Both the position numbers and the translations under genes were made by a program. A model generated the notes under the pieces. The model was not told where the DNA came from, did no database searches, and was given only the letters and a program-made list of their open reading frames with translations. Positions 28,420 through 33,828 of a stretch of 33,828 bases of DNA are shown piece by piece. Position 1 is the first letter of the stretch; each line of letters begins with the position of its first letter. This DNA is from Candidatus Gottesmanbacteria bacterium (GTDB taxonomy: Bacteria > Patescibacteriota > Microgenomatia > JACOXO01). The stretch lies in NCBI GenBank assembly GCA_016182365.1, contig JACOXO010000038.1:1-33828 (forward strand), given 5' to 3'.

Positions 28420-29339
28420 ATTTTTAAAAATGGTGCAAAAAGTGAAGCTGAGGAAATAATATGCAGCTTACCTTTTAAATACCCTTTCTTTTTATCATCA
28501 ATTATTACCGAATCAGAAACAACCAGCTCATCAACTGGACTGTGGGAAATCTTTTCTGCCGCATCGCCTGATAATAGCGGATGGGTAATGCAGGAAATGA
28601 TTTTTTTGGCACCGGCTGAGGAAAGAAGTTTGACAACCTCAAGCATGGTGCTGCCCGTTGAAACAAAGTCATCCAGCATTACAACAGTTTTATTTTTTAC
28701 ATCCAAATTTATCCCCCTTAGTTTAACTTTTCCACTGGTTAAAGATCTCTCCTTATCAACAATTCCTATAAAGCCTTTCTGCCCGATATCTTTTGCAAAC
28801 CTCCTGGCTCTTTTTGCCCCTCCAAAATCAGGGCTTACAACTAGAACCCTTTGACCATAATTTTTCCTGATGTACTGGGCAAAAAGAGGAATTATGGTCA
28901 CATGAACTACCGGGACTTCAAAAAAGCCAATAATATTATCGGAGTGAAGATCAAGAGTCATAAGAGAGTTGATTCCCACTGTCTGCAGAAAATCAATAAC
29001 CACCTTTGACGACAGAGCTTCTCCAGGCATAAATACTTTATCCTGCGGCCCGTATCCAAACCAGGGAACAATTGCCGAGATCTTTTCTGCTCCTCCCCTT
29101 TTTAATGCATCGACAATCAAACACAGCTCCATGATATTTTCATCAACAGGAATAGATAAAGACTGGGTGACGTAGAATGTTTTCCCAAATATATCCTCCT
29201 CAATGCGTACCTTTGCCTCCCCGTTTGAGAATCTGCCGCTTGTCATTTTAGCCAGGGTAATACCGGTTTTTTTGGAAAGATTTTGGGCAAATGGTAAATT
29301 GGAAGGCCCGGCAATAATAAAGGTGTTTGTTTTTTTCAT
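28416..29339 (-). CDS. prs: Ribose-phosphate pyrophosphokinase (PRPP synthetase)
   Basis: 307 residues. FSNGEAKVRI, PWFGYGPQDK, TLDLHSDNIIGFF, SPDFGGAKRAR and the PRPP-binding loop VVMLDDFVSTGSTM (219-232) identify Prs. The PQDKVFMPGEALSSK version resembles archaeal-type enzymes. It makes PRPP from ribose-5-phosphate and ATP, supplying PyrE and the phosphoribosyltransferases in the window. It lies two bases after pyrK and overlaps the dehydrogenase gene. Confidence 0.93.
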   Translation of the reverse strand: MKKTNTFIIAGPSNLPFAQNLSKKTGITLAKMTSGRFSNGEAKVRIEEDIFGKTFYVTQSLSIPVDENIMELCLIVDALKRGGAEKISAIVPWFGYGPQDKVFMPGEALSSKVVIDFLQTVGINSLMTLDLHSDNIIGFFEVPVVHVTIIPLFAQYIRKNYGQRVLVVSPDFGGAKRARRFAKDIGQKGFIGIVDKERSLTSGKVKLRGINLDVKNKTVVMLDDFVSTGSTMLEVVKLLSSAGAKKIISCITHPLLSGDAAEKISHSPVDELVVSDSVIIDDKKKGYLKGKLHIISSASLFAPFLKI

Positions 29340-29341
29340 TT

Positions 29342-30181
29342 TTAAAAGTTGTGCGGCATGCCGGAAGCAGACCGATGATATTTACCAAATTCAGTAATTT
29401 TTTTAAGATCCTCTCCACTAACAATAGGGCCTTCCATGCACATCCGCCAACCGGTCGGATCAACAGAGCAGGATCCGCAAACTCCGATTCCGCATTTCAT
29501 ATACCGCTCAACTGAAACCTGTAATGGAATTTTTTTGGCCCAGCAGACTTTGGCAACATTGTATTCCATTATTTCTGGACCGCAGGTATATAGCATCTTT
29601 GGTTTCCTGTTTTTTGACAGGTATTCAAGTAGCAACTGGTGAACGTATCCTTTTTTGCCTTGTGATCCGTCATCAGTGGAAATTAGCATTTTAATTTTTT
29701 TCTTTTTTAAAAAATCCTGATAAAGTGCTTCTTTTGCAGTTCTTGCTCCGTTTAAAATGGTTGGATTATATCCCCTCTTTTGTGCTTCAATTGCAAGATA
29801 AGCTAAGGGGACGATGCCGTATCCTCCGGCGACCATAACCAGATCTCCTTTTGCTCGGGGAAGTGTAAAGGATGTGCCGTAAGGTCCTCTTATTCCCACC
29901 CTGTCACCGGCTTTAAATTTGTGGAGTTCTCCACTTACTTTACCAATATTGGCAACAGATATTCTAAAACTCCCTTCTTCTTCATAAATAGCAACAGGTC
30001 TTTCGCCAACTCCAGGTATCCAAAGCATAATAAATTGCCCTGGACTGGCATTTAAATTAGCATCAAATAAATAGGATTTTACCCGTGGACTTTCTGTAAT
30101 TACTTTTTTTATGGGAATCAAAACCGGCAGACTTTCTTCTCTTTCCTCACCACAACAACCGCCTCCGCAACAATTATCCAT
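29342..30181 (-). CDS. pyrK: Dihydroorotate dehydrogenase electron transfer subunit PyrK
   Basis: 279 residues: an FAD-binding barrel with RPVAIY (61-66), an NAD-binding region with VMVAGGYGIVPLAYLA, and a C-terminal 2Fe-2S site with Cys230, Cys235, Cys238 and Cys248 (KCGIGVCGSC...RMC). It passes electrons from PyrD to NAD+. The N-terminus has an unusual Cys-rich extension, DNCCGGGCCG, with four cysteines in residues 4-10, which could bind a metal. It overlaps pyrD by eight bases. Confidence 0.92.
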   Translation of the reverse strand: MDNCCGGGCCGEEREESLPVLIPIKKVITESPRVKSYLFDANLNASPGQFIMLWIPGVGERPVAIYEEEGSFRISVANIGKVSGELHKFKAGDRVGIRGPYGTSFTLPRAKGDLVMVAGGYGIVPLAYLAIEAQKRGYNPTILNGARTAKEALYQDFLKKKKIKMLISTDDGSQGKKGYVHQLLLEYLSKNRKPKMLYTCGPEIMEYNVAKVCWAKKIPLQVSVERYMKCGIGVCGSCSVDPTGWRMCMEGPIVSGEDLKKITEFGKYHRSASGMPHNF

Positions 30182-31106
30182 GGGCTGCTCCTTTTATACT
30201 TTCAAGATTTTTAATACCTTCATCTTTCATAATTTCTGTCATTTCCTGTTGAATGTGCTTAAATACTTTCATTCCTCTTGAATAAATTGCACTTCCTACT
30301 CCAACCAATGTTGCACCGACCATAATCATCTCAAGTGCGTCTTGTCCTGTTTCTACTCCACCCAAACCAATTATTGGGATTTTTATTGCTTTGTATAAAT
30401 CATATACTGCTTTAACTGCAACTGGTTTTATTGCTTTGCCAGAGACTCCGCCACTTTTGTTAGTTAAGACGGGACGTCTGGCATAAATATCAATAATCAT
30501 TCCTGGAACAGTATTTACTGCACAAATTGCATCCGCCCCTTCAGATTCTGCAATTTTTCCCATGATAGATATATCAGGAACATTAGGAGATAATTTTACA
30601 ATCATCTTTATACTTTTTGGTACAACTTTTCTGACTTTTCTTACTAAAATTTTTAAAGCATTACTATCAACTGCAAAAGGAGCCCCCAGATCATCCTGGG
30701 TATTCGGGCAAGATGCGTTAACTTCGATAAGTTTAGGTTTAAGAGTAACAATTTTCTGGGCAACTTTGGCGTAATTAGTATCAGTATCTGCAAAAAAACT
30801 TATAATTAAAGGCACTTTTATTTTTTTCTGCATCATTGCAAGAATAGGCAGACTTTGATCAATACCTGGATTGGAAAGGCCAACTGCATTTAGTATATTT
30901 CCGCTCCATGCTAGTACTGTGGGACTGGTATGACCCATTCTTTCCAAATGTCCGATTGATTTAGTTGTTACTCCGCCAGCACGTGATTTTTCAACATAAG
31001 AAAGGGAGGATGCTGAAATTCCCATAAAACCAGATGCTAAAATAAGAGGGTTTTCAAATTTAACCCCGCAAAAGTTAACAGATAAACTATTCTTTTTCAT
31101 AACCAA
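30174..31106 (-). CDS. pyrD: Dihydroorotate dehydrogenase, class 1B catalytic subunit
   Basis: 310 residues. FMN-barrel signatures include NPLILASGFMG, AVGLSNPG, the active-site loop VNASCPNTQD with catalytic base Cys133 (class 1), and GLGGVETGQDALEMIMVGA for phosphate binding. It oxidises dihydroorotate to orotate. The next gene is pyrK, which defines the class 1B (NAD-linked) type. A second ATG at codon 3 is an alternative start. It overlaps the hydrolase gene by ten bases. Confidence 0.94.
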   Translation of the reverse strand: MVMKKNSLSVNFCGVKFENPLILASGFMGISASSLSYVEKSRAGGVTTKSIGHLERMGHTSPTVLAWSGNILNAVGLSNPGIDQSLPILAMMQKKIKVPLIISFFADTDTNYAKVAQKIVTLKPKLIEVNASCPNTQDDLGAPFAVDSNALKILVRKVRKVVPKSIKMIVKLSPNVPDISIMGKIAESEGADAICAVNTVPGMIIDIYARRPVLTNKSGGVSGKAIKPVAVKAVYDLYKAIKIPIIGLGGVETGQDALEMIMVGATLVGVGSAIYSRGMKVFKHIQQEMTEIMKDEGIKNLESIKGAAHG

Positions 31107-31993
31107 TTAGACATAATTATAGACAATTCCCTCTGATGTTTACTAAAACTATGATCTGCGTCTTTGATAATTTCGTATTTAAATTCCGGCTTTTGTCTTT
31201 TTAAGATTTCGACTACTTTTGGAACGTCGCCCCATGCATATTCATCCTTCTCCCCGTAAATAACATGCGTGGGTTTATTTATTGATTTAAAATGTCTAAA
31301 AAGCTTCTTCTTAGAAAGCTTTAAATTTTTAATTACCTCTAAAAACGGGAAACAATTATAATCCCCGTCCGGATTTGCTGTATCATAAAAAGCTTTATAA
31401 GAGAAAATTTCCTCCGGAAGTAATTCCAGAATAATATCCTCTCCTTTTCTTCTTCTAATTTTCTCTTTTGATTCTTTTAATAATTTATAGAATCTCTTTT
31501 CTCCAAGCAGATTATAATAAATACCTGTATCGTCTCCTCCGCTTAATAGAATATATTTTGTGACTTTATTTTTTGGTTTAAAGTAGTGGTAAACGCATAT
31601 CTTATTAGCTCCGGTTGATTCGCCAATCAGATAAAATTCTTTATAACCTTTCTTTTCTAAAAAGTTAATAGCGCCATTTATATCATAAATGCAATCTTTA
31701 ATCTTTTCATAGGACATCCCAAACCGTTTTCTTACCGCGTCTTTACTCTTATTTCCAATATTTAATTTTTTGATGTAATGAGCGCCCCTATTATTAAATA
31801 CAAGATAGGAAATACCTTTATTATTCAGCGCCTTTGCCTGAATATCCTTAACATCATCGCTATAAAATACAGATGAACTTCCGTTTCCATGCAAATATAT
31901 TGCTGCCTTTTTAGAATTTGCAGATTCATATAAAAGCCCCGGTAAAGTCAAACCGTCTTCAGTCGGAATCTGCACTAATTGCATATTTTTCAT
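31097..31993 (-). CDS. Alpha/beta-fold hydrolase (DUF1749-like)
   Basis: 298 residues. The oxyanion segment AIYLHGNGSS (31-40), nucleophile elbow GESTG with Ser126, an Asp in GEKDEYAWGD and a His in DADHSFSKH complete a catalytic triad. The substrate is not known; a serine esterase or acyl hydrolase is likely. It overlaps the 31990 gene (four bases) and pyrD (ten bases), so it is part of the same transcription series. Confidence 0.78.
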   Translation of the reverse strand: MKNMQLVQIPTEDGLTLPGLLYESANSKKAAIYLHGNGSSSVFYSDDVKDIQAKALNNKGISYLVFNNRGAHYIKKLNIGNKSKDAVRKRFGMSYEKIKDCIYDINGAINFLEKKGYKEFYLIGESTGANKICVYHYFKPKNKVTKYILLSGGDDTGIYYNLLGEKRFYKLLKESKEKIRRRKGEDIILELLPEEIFSYKAFYDTANPDGDYNCFPFLEVIKNLKLSKKKLFRHFKSINKPTHVIYGEKDEYAWGDVPKVVEILKRQKPEFKYEIIKDADHSFSKHQRELSIIMSNWL

Positions 31994-32694
31994 ACACTGA
32001 AATTTGTAATGTACTCACATACCGTTATACCTAACGGAGTTAGTCTAAATTCTCTTCCAGCCCTAACCCCAGATTTATCGCCAAATGTTCTTGTTGATAA
32101 CAAACCTAACCTAACTAGTCTTTCATCAGCTTGATCAACTAACTGAGGTAAACCATATCCTATTTTGTCTGAAACTAAATTAACCCATTCACCTGAAGAT
32201 TTAATTTGTGTAGATCTTACATCGCCTTTTTGGTAAATCTCATAACAAACTTTTAATACCAATAAGTCCATAGATTGTAGATTCTTTACTACTTGAAGTA
32301 ACTGATAACCTATCTGCTGTTTAATTTCATCAGCATCAATAGAAATTGTTGTGAAGAATATAGATTTCATAGCTTTGAACCTTTCTTCATCTGGAATCAC
32401 CTCATCAATAAATTTTAGGAGTTCATATAAAGATGCTTGCTCTAAATGTGTAGCAAAGTAATCCTCTTTGATCTTTCCTTTTACTTTTAAATCATCCAAT
32501 TCCCTACCTAATTGTGTCAGAAGATTCTTCTTTATTATTGATTGGATTAATCTTCCTGTTACCAACTTATATTCTGTTAATCCGTACGACAAAATACCAG
32601 TGAGAACTTCGGCAATTACAATAGTAGGTTTTTCTAATAGTTTGACTAATTCTTTAATGTCTGTTGGGATAACAATATTTGTCTTTTTATTCAT
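31990..32694 (-). CDS. Hypothetical protein with a possible C-terminal winged helix
   Basis: 234 residues, all-helical in the first two thirds, without a motif I recognise. The final part (LVRLGLLSTRTFGDK, then GREFRLTPLGITVCEYI) has the pattern of a winged helix-turn-helix ending in a wing and helix, as in small regulators and in some DUF4393-like proteins. It is soluble. It is adjacent to a HAD gene and overlaps the hydrolase gene. A regulatory role is a guess. Confidence 0.55.
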   Translation of the reverse strand: MNKKTNIVIPTDIKELVKLLEKPTIVIAEVLTGILSYGLTEYKLVTGRLIQSIIKKNLLTQLGRELDDLKVKGKIKEDYFATHLEQASLYELLKFIDEVIPDEERFKAMKSIFFTTISIDADEIKQQIGYQLLQVVKNLQSMDLLVLKVCYEIYQKGDVRSTQIKSSGEWVNLVSDKIGYGLPQLVDQADERLVRLGLLSTRTFGDKSGVRAGREFRLTPLGITVCEYITNFSV

Positions 32695-32698
32695 AATT

Positions 32699-33373
32699 TT
32701 AACTCAAGCTATCTGGCAGTGGTAGTAAATTGTCAAGTTCTAAGTCTGCTCTAATTTCGCTTATTGGTTGCTCATTATTTCTATTAATCCAGATTGCGTC
32801 AAATCCTTGTTCTTTAGCTGGAATAATATCATGAACATAACTTGCAGCAACATGTAGTATCTCTTCTTTTTTAGTTTCATATCTTTTAAGTACTTCGCTC
32901 CAATGACCATGAGCAGGCTTATAAGAACCAACTTCTTCGGCAGTAACTATACCATCAAAATCAACTCCAATTAATTGTACGGACTTTTGGATAATGTCAT
33001 TATCAATATTGGAGAGAATAATATGTTTATATCCTCTATCTTTTAACTTTGATAAAGATTCTTTGGTTTCCTGAAACGGAGGCCATGTATAAATAGATTT
33101 TGCAAATTCAATCGTGTCTTGATCTGAGATATCAAAACCTTTTGATTTAAAAAGCCTTTTCACTGAAAGTTGTAAAACCTGATAGTATTTTCTATATTTT
33201 TCAGATTCCACTTGGAGCTCGGTCTTTATATATTCATTAGAAGTATCATCTAGCTTGAAATTAAAACCATTTTTATCAGCCAATTTCTTTACAGCCTTTC
33301 TAATTCCTCCTTCCCAATCAATCAAAGTTCCATAACAGTCAAAGGTAATAAATTTTTTATTTTTAAATTTCAT
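32699..33373 (-). CDS. HAD-family hydrolase, haloacid dehalogenase type II-like
   Basis: 224 residues. FDCYGTLIDWE (nucleophile Asp12), LSNIDND, a Lys in SYKPAHGHW and HVAASYVHDIIPA match the type II haloacid dehalogenase subgroup. Many members are phosphatases rather than dehalogenases, so the substrate is open. It is in line with the next gene on the same strand, with a four-base gap, and close to the PNPOx-family gene upstream. Confidence 0.85.
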   Translation of the reverse strand: MKFKNKKFITFDCYGTLIDWEGGIRKAVKKLADKNGFNFKLDDTSNEYIKTELQVESEKYRKYYQVLQLSVKRLFKSKGFDISDQDTIEFAKSIYTWPPFQETKESLSKLKDRGYKHIILSNIDNDIIQKSVQLIGVDFDGIVTAEEVGSYKPAHGHWSEVLKRYETKKEEILHVAASYVHDIIPAKEQGFDAIWINRNNEQPISEIRADLELDNLLPLPDSLS

Positions 33374-33389
33374 TTTTATTTATCTTTTA

Positions 33390-33828
33390 TTAATTTAAAA
33401 ATACTTCTACTCGTTTATCTGTTTTTGATTCAGTATCCTGTATGTATAAATGTTGAGGAACAATCTTAAAGAAACGGTATGGTGAGTTTCCTAAAAATAA
33501 TTCTTTTTTCATCTCTATATAAGTCGTATGATACCATTTAAATGCTTCGTCTAATTCATTCTCTGGAAGTTGATATGCTTTTCCCGATCCTTGAACGCCA
33601 TTACCAGTTCCTTCTTTTTGATGAGAATCGAAAATGGCAAATGATACTGTTGGATTTTTTAAAATATGTTGGACATGGAGTGAATCTACTGGGAGATAAA
33701 ATAAAAATGATAATCATTACCTACCGCATAAAAAAGTGGTGCTGACCAGGGTATTTTTCCATCAGTTGTTGCAAGTGTAAGATAGATATTTTTTTTGATA
33801 ATTTCTTTTGCAATTTTATTTAATTCTT
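33390..33828 (-). pseudogene. PNPOx-family (pyridoxamine 5'-phosphate oxidase-like) gene, frameshifted and cut by the window edge
   Basis: The minus-strand frame from the right edge reads ELNKIAKEIIKKNIYLTLAT, then DGKIPWSAPLFYAV and HFYFIS, the start of the flavin-binding split barrel. It then hits TAG. In the adjacent frame the fold continues: PVDSLHVQHILKNPTVSFAI, GVQGSGKAY, and FKIVPQHLYIQDT to TAA at 33390. The junction is the CCC run (33691-33693 on plus); one extra C would restore a single frame. The start lies beyond the window. FMN-binding function is inferred from the family; a base-calling error is possible. Confidence 0.75.

Noticed and set aside
1-33828. UGA recoding to Gly or Trp as in some Patescibacteria
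   Set aside because: TGA terminates several genes exactly at ATGA overlaps, and Gly and Trp positions in conserved motifs use normal codons.
1-33828. tRNA, rRNA, CRISPR array or prophage
   Set aside because: No cloverleaf-like or rRNA-like stretches, no regularly spaced repeats with spacers, and no integrase, transposase or structural phage genes were recognised.

Overview
The window is AT-rich, gene-dense bacterial chromosome. TGA is used as an ordinary stop codon. Neighbouring genes often overlap by 4 bases (ATGA), and clear Shine-Dalgarno sites are rare. A monomeric archaeal-type ATP-dependent DNA ligase, an endonuclease Q homologue, archaeal-style Prs, PyrE and UMP kinases, class-1B PyrD/PyrK and several PIN toxin-antitoxin (TA) modules together suggest a Candidate Phyla Radiation (Patescibacteria) genome, most likely Microgenomates. 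That placement is an inference from gene content. I saw no rRNA, tRNA, CRISPR array, transposase or integrase.

Layout. 139-1883: a SafE-like/cupredoxin membrane protein, an HMA metal chaperone and two tiny overlapping genes. 1975-4742: an AbrB/PIN module, a CPBP-family membrane protein next to a HEPN-like protein, and an orphan gene. 4729-10994 (minus strand): acylphosphatase, an MGMT-family protein without a normal start codon, a conserved unknown, pth, a phosphoribosyltransferase, a DUF4870-like protein, endonuclease Q and three family-2 glycosyltransferases. 10998-13463: a P-type ATPase. 13554-16317: small proteins, a decayed VOC gene and a ligase split by a one-base frameshift. 16411-19044: Fic, MscS and a Phd/PIN module. 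19022-21668: nnrD, trmD, recF. 21678-33390: a long minus-strand run holding most of late pyrimidine synthesis (pyrD, pyrK, prs, pyrF, pyrE, pyrH). It is interrupted by two RHH/PIN modules and ends in a frameshifted PNPOx-family gene at the right edge.

How genes work together. Prs makes PRPP, PyrDK makes orotate, PyrE and PyrF convert these to UMP, and PyrH makes UDP. Two TA modules sit inside this series. One has its PIN gene overlapping the HAD gene upstream of pyrF. The other lies just after pyrE and carries a second, diverged copy of the pyrE 3' end fused to its toxin.

The most unusual signal is the number of short repeats of several unrelated sequences, found between genes and also in frame inside conserved genes. 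These are (a) GC-rich palindromes, many with 7-bp inverted ends, in the MGMT gene, pyrF, a glycosyltransferase, a VOC remnant and gene ends; (b) runs of short words such as AAGCGG/AAAGGG in ligase, trmD and the 5416 gene; (c) AATTTCG heptamers in recF; and (d) AT-rich intergenic hairpins built from repeated words on both arms. A second signal is promoter geometry. All four TA operons, and several other genes, place a -10-like hexamer 6 to 8 bases before the ATG, as expected for leaderless mRNAs.
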